NCBI GenBank assembly: GCA_048266425.1
Contig: JBLWZN010000006.1
Coordinates: 1-64,000, forward strand
Source of the DNA: Cerina sp048266425
Lineage (GTDB): Bacteria > Bacteroidota > Bacteroidia > Flavobacteriales > Flavobacteriaceae
Length of the DNA stretch: 64,000 bases
Direction of reading: 5' to 3'
The notes below the pieces were generated by a model, which saw nothing but the letters and a program-made list of their open reading frames with translations, was not told where the DNA came from and ran no database searches. Within the stretch, counting starts at the first letter, position 1; the number at the start of each line of letters is the position of its first letter. Positions 1 through 7,414 of this stretch are shown here, piece after piece. Both the position numbers and the translations under genes were made by a program.

Positions 1-623
1 GCCCTGTCGGGGAAGCCTTGGACTTTTTGAAGGACCTCCCCTCCTCTTTTTCTTTTCAACAGCAGCCTTTTGAAAAAACCGAGAACACAGAACATATCGA
101 AATTATTAAAGTACAAGCGCTGCACCATTTCCGGGCCATCGATTATTTGGCATCAAGGGGCATCCGGTTGGGAACGGCCAGAACGTTCTGCAGGGAGGTG
201 CACTACACTTTTAAGGGGAGGCACTACTTTGCCATCGGCCTACAAAACAATTCCGGAGGATGGGAACTTCGCAATAAATACATGAAGAATTCCAGCTCCC
301 CGAAGGATGTATCCTATTTCAATTATGGAAGGGACAGGCTGATAGTGACCGAGGGCATGTTCGATTTCCTGTCCCTCATTAGTTATGATACTTCCGTAAT
401 TATGACCGCCGATTTTCTGATCATGAATTCCATAAGCTTTTTAGATAGGGCTTTAAAATTATCCAAGGGATACACTTCCATCGAACTCTATCTGGATAAC
501 GACAATGCCGGAAGAAGCACTACGAAGACTTTCTTGGAACAAGGTGAGAACTATTTTGACAGATCCAATTTATATCACGATCACAAAGATTTAAATGAGT
601 TGTGGGTAGGGGAAAAAAGATAA
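1..623 (+). CDS. Toprim-domain primase-like protein of a mobile element (5' truncated by window)
   Basis: The frame is open from base 3 with no stop, so the true start lies outside the window; the TTG at 18 is only the first internal start-like codon. Counting from that TTG, a Toprim fold is visible. The acidic residue is E112 in VTEGMFDF, and the metal-binding DxDxxG is at 160-165 (YLDNDNAGR). Such proteins, often with an N-terminal CHC2 zinc finger that would lie upstream here, accompany mobilisation genes in Bacteroidota integrative and mobilisable elements and are thought to prime transferred DNA. The mobC/relaxase pair downstream supports that context. Exact role is inferred. Confidence 0.75.
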   Translation, partial: PVGEALDFLKDLPSSFSFQQQPFEKTENTEHIEIIKVQALHHFRAIDYLASRGIRLGTARTFCREVHYTFKGRHYFAIGLQNNSGGWELRNKYMKNSSSPKDVSYFNYGRDRLIVTEGMFDFLSLISYDTSVIMTADFLIMNSISFLDRALKLSKGYTSIELYLDNDNAGRSTTKTFLEQGENYFDRSNLYHDHKDLNELWVGEKR

Positions 624-890
624 AAACCATTACAGAAAAGAAGAAAAAAACAATCAGAATTAAAGAAGAAAAACTAGAAAAATGAATATCAAAACCAAAA
701 AACACAATTGAACCAAAATTATTATCGAATGATAATTCGAGATGTGTCATTGTCATGACAAATCCCGCTTTTTCTCCCGATGGTCGCAAAAGTAAAGGCA
801 TTATCGATGGGGTCTTCGATATATAATTTGTTGATGGTATTGCCCTATAAAATTTTAAAAGCCCGTTTGTAATAATATATCAATCCGAAA
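624..890. other. intergenic region, candidate transfer origin
   Basis: This A-rich gap separates the primase-like gene from the mobC-like gene. It holds two short inverted repeats: ATTATC-gaat-GATAAT at 721-736 and TGTCAT-tgtc-ATGACA at 745-760. Transfer origins of mobilisable elements usually lie just upstream of the relaxosome genes and contain such repeats next to the nick site. No nick sequence was recognised, so the oriT assignment is positional inference only. Confidence 0.35.
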
Positions 891-1187
891 GTGAAAAAGG
901 AATTCGTACAGTTCAGATGTTCCCTTTATGAGAAGAAACTGCTCAGGATCAAATCCAAGAAGAGCGGGCTTTCCATAAGTGAATATTGCCGTCGTGCAGC
1001 CTTTGACGATCGGATCATAGAACGCCTTTCGGAGGAACAGATAGCGTCCTATAAAATGTTGGTACGTTATCAGACCAATTTTAAGAACATAGGGAACATG
1101 TTCCGGAAACGAAACCCGAAACTGGCGGAGGAAGTGGTACAATTGGCCAATGAAATAAGAAATCACCTTTTAAACTTCAAAAAATGA
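891..1187 (+). CDS. MobC-like relaxosome accessory protein
   Basis: A 98-residue basic protein starting at GTG. The N-terminal half (VQFRCSLYEKKLLRIKSKKSGLSISEYCRRAAF) has the pattern of the ribbon-helix-helix MobC/MbpB family, which binds oriT and helps the relaxase nick. The C-terminal half, with a NIGNMFRKRN segment, is typical of Bacteroidota versions. Its stop overlaps the relaxase start by 4 nt (ATGA), so the two are translationally coupled. Confidence 0.8.
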   Translation: MKKEFVQFRCSLYEKKLLRIKSKKSGLSISEYCRRAAFDDRIIERLSEEQIASYKMLVRYQTNFKNIGNMFRKRNPKLAEEVVQLANEIRNHLLNFKK

Positions 1188-2053
1188 TCGGACTGGGAAA
1201 ATCAATAGCATATACATCCAATTCCATGAAATATGGCTGGAACCAGGAGAAGGGCGCGGAAGTGGTCTACAAGGAATATCTGGCCGGGGTAAATCCCAAG
1301 GAGATATCCCAGGAGTTCAAAATTATACAGCAACAGAACCACCTCTGCCGAAAGAACACCCTGAGCTTTGTGCTGAGCCCCACCATCGAGGACGGAAGGG
1401 AACTGACCAAAAATGACCTCCATAAGATCGTTGAAGGATTCATCATGGAGATGAAGCTACAGGAACGGCAGGCCATCGGCTTTGTGCACAGGAACAAGGA
1501 ACACACCCATGTCCATTTATATGTAAACCGCATCGATTTCAACGGGATCGCCTATAAGGACAGCTTTATCGGGAAACGGAGCCAACAGGCAGCTGAACGG
1601 GTCGCACGGGAACTGGGCCTTTCCACCGTAAGGGAAGTGCAACAGGAAAGGTTGAACCAGCTCCAAATGGTAAGGGAACATATCAGACAGATCCATGTTA
1701 AGGTTATGGAAAAGGAAAGGGTCAGGGATTTTGATAGGTACATCAAGGCCATGGAACAAAAAGGAGTGCGGGTAATCCCAAGTATCAACAGGCAGAACCA
1801 GCTCCAAGGTTTTAGGTTCAAATACGAGGGCCACAGCATAAAGGGAAGTGATGTGCACCGTTCCATGTCCATGGGAAGGATAGCCCGGCAAATGGAATGG
1901 AAAAAGGATATTTCGCAAGAGATATCAAAAGAGAAGAACATAAAGCTATTGGGCCAGTCCGTAGGAATATCGCCCAACCTGGCCGCCACAATAGCGAAGA
2001 AAGCTATCAATATCGCGATCAAAAAATCAATTGGACTAGGAATGGAAATTTAA
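1184..2053 (+). CDS. relaxase / mobilisation nuclease (MOBP-type)
   Basis: A 289-residue relaxase that would nick oriT and lead single-stranded DNA transfer. The metal-binding histidine motif III is clear at 107-111 (HTHVH, followed by LYVNRID). Tyrosines near the N-terminus (Y10, Y17, Y29, Y32) are candidates for the nicking residue. The fold runs over about residues 1-150, then a basic region likely contacts DNA. It overlaps the mobC-like gene by 4 nt. The length is short but within the range of mobilisable-element relaxases, which lack the helicase domain of conjugative ones. Confidence 0.85.
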   Translation: MIGLGKSIAYTSNSMKYGWNQEKGAEVVYKEYLAGVNPKEISQEFKIIQQQNHLCRKNTLSFVLSPTIEDGRELTKNDLHKIVEGFIMEMKLQERQAIGFVHRNKEHTHVHLYVNRIDFNGIAYKDSFIGKRSQQAAERVARELGLSTVREVQQERLNQLQMVREHIRQIHVKVMEKERVRDFDRYIKAMEQKGVRVIPSINRQNQLQGFRFKYEGHSIKGSDVHRSMSMGRIARQMEWKKDISQEISKEKNIKLLGQSVGISPNLAATIAKKAINIAIKKSIGLGMEI

Positions 2054-2057
2054 AATT

Positions 2058-2513
2058 ATGGCAAAATTGGATGAATTGGCAGAATTGCTAACGGAAGAGA
2101 TAAAAGGGTTCCAGAACTCGGTCGACCGAATGGAACAGTTACAAAAGTTCTTGATGGAGTATAAGGTACAGGCCGACATCTCGGGCATCGACTTTATCCT
2201 GAAAAGGTACAATGACCATCAAAAGAAGGCCATTGAGGACCAGCACAGATTAATGGAAAATGTGTTGCAATACATAAAGAAGTCCATGACGATTCCGAAA
2301 TGGTCGATAAAGCTGTTTTGGTCCTTATTGATCATCGTATTTCTTGTTCTTGGATATTCCATGTACCAAGTCTCCCGTATCCCGGAAAGGGAACAGATCG
2401 TATTTAAAAAGGGAGAGGACGAGGCGGTGGCACATTTTAGGGCTTTCTTCGATGCCAATCCGGAGGCTGGCAAGCTCTATAAGGAATGGATTAAACCCAA
2501 AATCAAAAAGTAG
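2058..2513 (+). CDS. single-pass membrane protein of the mobilisation operon
   Basis: A 151-residue protein beginning 4 nt after the relaxase stop, so very likely co-transcribed. Residues 1-80 are charged and helical (probable coiled coil). One hydrophobic segment follows at about 84-104 (KLFWSLLIIVFLVLGYSMY), then a short soluble tail. Proteins of this shape often close Bacteroidota mob operons; no defined function is known to me. A membrane link for the relaxosome is a plausible guess. The 60-bp repeat core begins 4 nt after the stop codon. Confidence 0.7.
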   Translation: MAKLDELAELLTEEIKGFQNSVDRMEQLQKFLMEYKVQADISGIDFILKRYNDHQKKAIEDQHRLMENVLQYIKKSMTIPKWSIKLFWSLLIIVFLVLGYSMYQVSRIPEREQIVFKKGEDEAVAHFRAFFDANPEAGKLYKEWIKPKIKK

Positions 2514-2916
2514 CCTGTGCCCTATCCGGATTTTGATTGACGCTTAACTGCCAGAATCGCTACAAAAACCGGACATCCCGACAGTTCGGGGCATGTACAA
2601 AAGTTTTGGTAAGATTTAGAGAGGTTATAGTGCCATAGAACTGTAGGGTTCCCTTTTTGCTCTTCTTGGGAATCGCCTACAATTAGAAAAGGCGCCTGAA
2701 ATCCATACATAAAAGTGTCAGGAGCGGGGCCTCGGCACATACTATATATTTCTCGCGAACCGCTCTTACACTTGAACCCTCCGACAACTTTTAAAGCCAA
2801 ATAAAGTCACGCACGAGTTCTTATAGAATCCATAAAAACCTCCGTAAAGAAGCTTAGAAAGGTCTGCTATTTTTGAAATTCAGTGCTAGTGTAATGGTTA
2901 TCATTTTTACGGCATG
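2514..2916. other. gene-free stretch holding repeat copy C
   Basis: No credible gene. The left end (2517-2625) carries the first copy of the hairpin-forming core also present at 5281 and 9328: CCGGATTTTG at about 2526 faces CAAAAACCGG at about 2563, with a central GATTGACGCTTAACTGCCAG. A small hairpin CCCGA-cagt-TCGGG follows at 2577. The rest (2626-2916) contains nothing recognised. Confidence 0.6.
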
Positions 2917-3417
2917 TTATATTTTGGCATCATTTATTTCTTCCGGTAGTATACCAAAAATACTCCCGTAGATTGTGGCATTTATCTTATCATGTTTTCC
3001 TGGAAGCCAGTCAGATTCATCCTTGACGATTCTAATTAGTTCATCTAAAATCTTATTGCTATCTTGTTCAGTAACTACCGTCACAGCTATGAGAATATTT
3101 CTTAAGGCCTCTCTTTTTTCAATAAACATTTCTTCATACCTAAGCGCAAATTCAATATAATCATACATGTGTTCACGGACCCTTTCGCTGGGGTAAGATT
3201 TTAATTTACTAGGCGTATTGAAAACTTCATATATTAGGCTTTTTGAAAGGCCTGCTTCCAAACCTAAATTTTCTATAAATTGATAATCTTCATCTGAAAC
3301 TAGTTCCCCTTTTTTGCTACCCATAATTGCTATTAGGTAGAAATTCCTTAGATGAGACTGTTTCATTCTATCGGATTTAGAAACAAGGTTGTCTGTGATT
3401 TTTTTAAATAATCCCAT
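2917..3417 (-). CDS. TerB-like hypothetical protein
   Basis: A 166-residue soluble helical protein. The pattern MGSKKGELVSDEDYQFIENL, then GLEAGLSKSLIYEVF, resembles the TerB/DjlA-type helical domain (an acidic GExxxDEDY turn followed by helices). TerB domains occur in tellurite-resistance and stress or phage-defence contexts. The match is by eye and not decisive. It is the rightmost-transcribed end of a minus-strand block of unknown genes between two copies of the repeat core. Confidence 0.5.
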   Translation of the reverse strand: MGLFKKITDNLVSKSDRMKQSHLRNFYLIAIMGSKKGELVSDEDYQFIENLGLEAGLSKSLIYEVFNTPSKLKSYPSERVREHMYDYIEFALRYEEMFIEKREALRNILIAVTVVTEQDSNKILDELIRIVKDESDWLPGKHDKINATIYGSIFGILPEEINDAKI

Positions 3418-3439
3418 TTGTTTTTATTTAAATGTTTTA

Positions 3440-3844
3440 TTAAGTTTTAAGTATGATTCCGTTTAAATCTGACTGAAATATTGTTATTTTATTTCTGCTA
3501 TTATATACACCGATAAAATATTCATTTGAGGAGTTTAAATTCTCTAAATCAACTTCAAATATGTTGGGCTCAACCCTAATTGTCCGGTAAACCGTTTTTT
3601 CTTTATCCTGCGAATAAATCGAATGATGAAAAAAATTCCCAGAATAGTGAAAATATGGGTAAATTTTTATAATAAAGCAGTCCTTATAAACTTTGACCGT
3701 CGCATGATCAATTTTATTGTAAAAAATTTGCGTTGTAAATTTAAATTTGCTGAAATAATACTTCACTTTATTCAATTGTTTTTTATCGCTTACTATTTGA
3801 TAAATCAAAATCTTTACAAGGATTCCTAGCTGGTTTAATCGCAA
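3440..3844 (-). CDS. hypothetical protein
   Basis: A 134-residue protein, not recognised. It is rich in Lys, Tyr, Phe and Ile and looks mostly beta-stranded, with no signal peptide or clear membrane segment. It lies 22 nt upstream of the TerB-like gene on the same strand, so the two could be one transcript. The ATG at 3844 is the first in frame; a later start is possible. Confidence 0.45.
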   Translation of the reverse strand: MRLNQLGILVKILIYQIVSDKKQLNKVKYYFSKFKFTTQIFYNKIDHATVKVYKDCFIIKIYPYFHYSGNFFHHSIYSQDKEKTVYRTIRVEPNIFEVDLENLNSSNEYFIGVYNSRNKITIFQSDLNGIILKT

Positions 3845-4041
3845 TATTTATTTCATTTGTCGCCAAATAATCAGACTCGATTTGATAAACCTGGTGCCAT
3901 TTATAATTTGTTACCGGTCAAAGTTAGACGTCTACAAAGTATTCAACTCATCTTTTTGCGAACCTCCGAGTACAAAGACTCATAAGCTCGGTGGTGTGAT
4001 GGGGTGCACTCTGTCATTTAATGGCGGAGCCATCCACTCGA

Positions 4042-4365
4042 TTACAGGCTTTTATTTTTACTTCTTCTCAGTAATTCTAGGACTTGGGACAATTTATATT
4101 CCTTTTGTTGATTAGTCCATAAATAGTCTTTATTACCTTGAAAAAAATCAAATACTCGGTCAAAGGATTCAATAATTGCAGATTCTATGTCATTATTGGA
4201 GACAAATGAAAATCGAACCTTATAACTAATCCATTTCCATTCTTTGAATTCAACCACATATGAATTGTTATCCGTTCCATTGATAAATATATGGAAAAGC
4301 GAATCAAGCTTAATGTGCCAAGTGTAACCACCAAAACTATTTTTTGCCGTGTATTTTGAAAGCAT
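4042..4365 (-). CDS. hypothetical protein
   Basis: A 107-residue protein with alternating hydrophobic strands (DSLFHIFINGTDNNSYVVEF), an aromatic stretch KEWKWISYKVRFSFV and a basic C-terminal helix. No family is recognised. It lies 11 nt downstream of the small membrane protein gene on the same strand. The 197 nt between it and the next gene (3845-4041) hold nothing clear. Confidence 0.45.
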   Translation of the reverse strand: MLSKYTAKNSFGGYTWHIKLDSLFHIFINGTDNNSYVVEFKEWKWISYKVRFSFVSNNDIESAIIESFDRVFDFFQGNKDYLWTNQQKEYKLSQVLELLRRSKNKSL

Positions 4366-4376
4366 ATCTTTTAGAT

Positions 4377-4517
4377 TTAGATTAGAAACATAATAATTAC
4401 TAACACAATTGCAACCATCACTGTTATTGGAGGGATTTGTCTGTCTCCCTGTTTATAAGAGTGCATTCCAAATTTTAGAACAATGAATATTAGAACTAAA
4501 AAAATAAGGAATTTCAT
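4377..4517 (-). CDS. small membrane protein
   Basis: A 46-residue protein with two hydrophobic segments (KFLIFLVLIFIVLKFGM and ITVMVAIVLVIIMFLI) joined by a short polar loop HSYKQGDRQIPP. The ATG at 4517 was preferred to an in-frame one at 4559, which would overlap the next gene by 38 nt. Genes this small are hard to prove; its place in a tightly packed minus-strand row with 4-12 nt gaps supports it. Confidence 0.4.
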   Translation of the reverse strand: MKFLIFLVLIFIVLKFGMHSYKQGDRQIPPITVMVAIVLVIIMFLI

Positions 4518-4521
4518 TTTA

Positions 4522-5040
4522 TTAATATTTTGAAGATATACTAGATAATTCTTCGCCAATTAAAACCATTGTTTGCATCATTGAAAGTCGAAGTTTTTTT
4601 ATATTTATTGGCATTTCATTGACAACACTCTGCATCCCAAATTGAGGTTTAAATACCATATTAGCTATTTCAGCATTATCATTTGTCTCGGCTAACTTTC
4701 CTAATGCATTTTCATAGTCACCCCATTTTTCAAATAGTTTTTTAGTTACACCATCTTCATCAAAAAAATCTTGTTCTGGCATATATAATTTTTCTTTTTC
4801 GTAGTATTCTAAACACGCGAAAGTGAACTCTGTAAAAACATTTTCTTTTTTGAATTGATTTGGATATTTTCTCTCCGTTGCAACCATTGTCATAATACTG
4901 TTGAGTAAAAAACATTCAAATTCAGTTTTCTTTGTGGCGAAACTTGGTAATAAAGTTTCAATTATTCCATTTTCAACAAAATTGTTCATAGCTGGGTTAA
5001 CTATTCGTTGCATTAATTCCAATGCGTAGTTTTTTTTCAT
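4522..5040 (-). CDS. hypothetical protein
   Basis: A 172-residue soluble, helical protein with many acidic and aromatic residues and no recognised motif. It is the first gene of the minus-strand block 5040 to 2917. The duplicated repeat segment starts about 40 nt upstream of its start codon, so its promoter probably lies in or next to that segment. Confidence 0.5.
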   Translation of the reverse strand: MKKNYALELMQRIVNPAMNNFVENGIIETLLPSFATKKTEFECFLLNSIMTMVATERKYPNQFKKENVFTEFTFACLEYYEKEKLYMPEQDFFDEDGVTKKLFEKWGDYENALGKLAETNDNAEIANMVFKPQFGMQSVVNEMPINIKKLRLSMMQTMVLIGEELSSISSKY

Positions 5041-5081
5041 TCATTATTTTTGTTTTTTAATTGCCTGGTAATTTGTTATAT

Positions 5082-5850
5082 CAACACAAATATAGCGGTT
5101 TATCCTTTTGTGTTCAGGGATTAAGGGTTGTTTTGCCGTGATTTATACCGAAACGAGGACTGGCTAGAATTGAGAGAATTTTGGAATACAAAAGATTTAT
5201 ACGGTACCACCAAATGGCTAATTTACAGCGGGAATTTTCGGTCATGATGCCAAAAATATTGTCCCAAATTACATAACAAGGTGCGCCCTATCCGGTTTTT
5301 GCTTGACGCTTATCTGCCGGAACACTACAAAAACCGGACAGGATCCATGCGCAGGCAAGTTATGGTAAGATTTGGGGAAAGAAAGTTAAGCCCGCACGAT
5401 TTTTATTATTAAGAATATCCAAATTTGCTAAATATGGATAAAGTTTATATCTTCATACTTCAAAAATGAATATTATGAATATCAGTTTCACTAAAAAGCA
5501 GGAGGAGTATATAGCCAAACAAGTTGATTCAGGGGAGTACCAGAACAATAGCGAAGTTATTAGGGATGCTCTTAGGCTGCACGGTATTTATCGAGATAAG
5601 GTAATCCAAGATTTAAGAAAGGAAATCGAGAAAGGATGGAGCGGTCCTGACAGCAAGAGAAACATGAAAGAAATCATAGCCTCCAAAAACAGAGACTAAT
5701 GTCTAAGTACGTTTTATCCAAGGAAACAGAAAACGACATTGATGAAATCTTTGAGTTTGGTGAATACAAATTTGGTTATGACCAGGCCATTACTTATTTG
5801 ATTGGTTTGGAAGAGCATTTTGAGGCTTTGGCAACAAATCCTGAAATTGG
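5082..5850. repeat. duplicated TA-bearing segment, copy A
   Basis: This segment matches 9130-9896 along its whole length with scattered substitutions and small indels. Shared landmarks in order: ACACAAATATAGCGGTTTAT at 5083, ACGGTACCAC near 5201, TCATGATGCC near 5243, the hairpin core at 5281-5340, TTTGGGGAAAGAAAGTTAAG near 5371, then parD and the first half of parE. The core has perfect 10-bp arms, CCGGTTTTTG (5292-5301) and CAAAAACCGG (5328-5337). The gene-free part 5041-5465 lies within it. No transposase is encoded. Confidence 0.8.
5466..5699 (+). CDS. parD: ParD-family antitoxin
   Basis: A 77-residue protein with an N-terminal ribbon-helix-helix (SFTKKQEEYIAKQVDSGEYQ, NNSEVIRDALRLH). 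In the ParD family this domain binds its own promoter, and the acidic C-terminal tail wraps the toxin. An alternative start three codons in (5475) gives MNISFTKKQ, matching the second copy at 9523. The stop overlaps the toxin start (TAATG), the usual coupled arrangement of type II toxin-antitoxin genes. Confidence 0.9.
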   Translation: MNIMNISFTKKQEEYIAKQVDSGEYQNNSEVIRDALRLHGIYRDKVIQDLRKEIEKGWSGPDSKRNMKEIIASKNRD

Positions 5851-5992
5851 GAAACAACGAAACGAAATTAAAAATGGGCTTTATAGTCTACCCTATGTTT
5901 CCCATATCATCTTCTATAGAATCCTAGGGAATCATATTAGAATTGTCCGTGTTTTATATGGAGGTAGGGATTTGGTAAAGTTTTTAAGATAA
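5699..5992 (+). CDS. parE: ParE/RelE-family toxin
   Basis: A 97-residue protein of the RelE/ParE superfamily. Typical features are an N-terminal helix pair (SKETENDIDEIFEFGEYKFG), the middle NPEIGKQRNEIKNGLYSLPY, and the C-terminal strands HIIFYRILGNHIRIVRVLYG. ParE proteins inhibit DNA gyrase and RelE proteins cleave mRNA at the ribosome; the context with ParD favours ParE. It is intact here, unlike the relic at 9747, and would be neutralised by the overlapping upstream antitoxin. Confidence 0.9.
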   Translation: MSKYVLSKETENDIDEIFEFGEYKFGYDQAITYLIGLEEHFEALATNPEIGKQRNEIKNGLYSLPYVSHIIFYRILGNHIRIVRVLYGGRDLVKFLR

Positions 5993-6114
5993 TAAGGTTG
6001 AAACCTTATCCTAAACGCAGCCATATAAACCCGATACTTGGAAGATTTCTTTCTCCAGACAACATACAATACAATTAAATGCCGCATCAGGACGCTCTCG
6101 TATAATTTCCCAGA

Positions 6115-7176
6115 TCATGTGATATCTAATATAGGAAGATTGTCAATAGCTTCGTCCTGGAGTTTGTTTACAAAGTTCAAATACTTTAAGGTGCTTTTTG
6201 TGGAACAGTGCCCCATGGCATCCGCGACGGTTTTCAAATTGGCACCGCTTAAAAGCAATAGACAGGCAAAGGTATGCCTGGCACAATAAAAGGTGATATG
6301 TTTATCTATGGAAGCTCGAGTTACCCAATTCTTAACCGTTTTGTTTACACCATTTGCACTAAAGCGCTGTAAGTGGAACACATAATCCTCTTTTCTTTTA
6401 GGCTCCCCAAGAATACTTATCGCCGTTGGATTTAATCGATTGTTTATTAGTTCCCCTGTCTTATTTCTGTGTGTAATCAACCGACCCTTATTGATGTTTG
6501 CCCATTTAAGATCTTTGATTTCCGCAAACCCAAGTGAAGTATAACAGGCGAATAAAAATGCCCTTTTTACATCGGGATTGCCACACTTTGTATTAGCAAG
6601 AAGCTGAAGTTCTTCTTTGTCCAGAACTTGCTTTTTTAACGTGTCATCTTTGTTAGGATTGGAAAACCGAATATCTTCCGAAGGAAGTACTTTAATGTAG
6701 CCCTCAACTTTTGCTGCTTTAAGAACTTTTTTGAACCTTGTAAAATAGTTATGTGGTGTTTCACCAGTTAACCCCGATTTATGGATTAGATAGTTTTTGA
6801 AGGTCTCCATGTGTTTTGGGGTGATGTCAGATATCTTTAATGTGGAAGTATTAATGGTTGATTTAAATTTTTTGATGGCACTTGCGATCATACGACCATC
6901 CTTGCAAGGATACTCTTTCAAATAACTCTCGGCAAATAGAAAAAAGTCAAGCTTTTTCTGATGGGAGGGAACATGTCCAGTTTCATCCGATAAAAGTTCC
7001 AATTCCCTATTGGCTCTTATTCTTTCGGCAAGACGTTTTTTTTCAATTTTTGACTCATCTCTCGATGAACTTTGTATCTTTAAGAATTCTCTCCACCTTT
7101 CTCCATTGTGGTGGATATCCAAATAGAAACTTTTTGATCCCGATTTTAGCGCTCTGCTCCGTAGTAATACTGCCAT
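6115..7176 (-). CDS. tyrosine recombinase / integrase
   Basis: A 353-residue site-specific recombinase with an N-terminal arm-binding region (1-60), a SAM-like core-binding domain (about 75-165) and a catalytic domain (185-345). Visible catalytic residues are the hairpin K239, H293, R300 (CARHTFA), H323 (MGH) and nucleophile Y332. The first arginine, expected at 216 in TGLR, is a glycine (TSLGFAEI). IntDOT and other Bacteroidota integrases also lack this residue. It probably moved the element carrying the mob genes to its left. Confidence 0.9.
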   Translation of the reverse strand: MAVLLRSRALKSGSKSFYLDIHHNGERWREFLKIQSSSRDESKIEKKRLAERIRANRELELLSDETGHVPSHQKKLDFFLFAESYLKEYPCKDGRMIASAIKKFKSTINTSTLKISDITPKHMETFKNYLIHKSGLTGETPHNYFTRFKKVLKAAKVEGYIKVLPSEDIRFSNPNKDDTLKKQVLDKEELQLLANTKCGNPDVKRAFLFACYTSLGFAEIKDLKWANINKGRLITHRNKTGELINNRLNPTAISILGEPKRKEDYVFHLQRFSANGVNKTVKNWVTRASIDKHITFYCARHTFACLLLLSGANLKTVADAMGHCSTKSTLKYLNFVNKLQDEAIDNLPILDIT

Positions 7177-7414
7177 AATAAAAGTGACGTTTGAGTGACG
7201 GTTTTGAGCTAAAAATAAGAAATAATTGGAAACAAAAAAACTAATTTAACTATTTAATTGTCTGATTGTCAGGTGTTTATTTGCTTTTGGTTTCTTTTGT
7301 TTTCATGCTGAATGTCCCACCCAAGGTACAGCAAGGGCTAAGCCGACTTTAACGAGTCGGCTTTTTCTTTTTTGGTACAACAAGTTTTTTTATTGTAATA
7401 GAACGCTCTTTTAG
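7177..7414. terminator. Rho-independent terminator in the integrase/S41 gap
   Basis: The gap ends with a strong hairpin, AGCCGACT (7341-7348) and AGTCGGCT (7355-7362), followed on the plus strand by CTTTTTCTTTTTT. No intact plus-strand gene precedes it. It may therefore be the 3' end of a gene disrupted by integration, making GTCCCACCCAAGGTAC near 7313 a candidate attachment site. The tail does not fold as a tRNA, and no second copy of this string was found in the window. Confidence 0.55.

Noticed and set aside
3882..4115. Small plus-strand protein of 77 residues
   Set aside because: Cys- and Ser-rich composition, no family resemblance, and half of it overlaps the better-supported minus-strand gene at 4042-4365.
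5281..5340. Integron attC site
   Set aside because: The inverted repeat is right in size, but the GTTRRRY and RYYYAAC core boxes are absent and the integrase lacks signs of the IntI insertion.
5281..5388. A gene starting at the repeat core (RPIRFLLDAYLPE in two copies)
   Set aside because: The reading frame is stopped in the copy at 2517 and the copies differ at non-synonymous positions, so the conserved unit is better explained as a DNA or RNA structure.
7300..7370. tRNA or tmRNA 3' end next to the integrase
   Set aside because: No T-arm (GGTTCRA) or cloverleaf can be folded from the sequence, so only the terminator is annotated.
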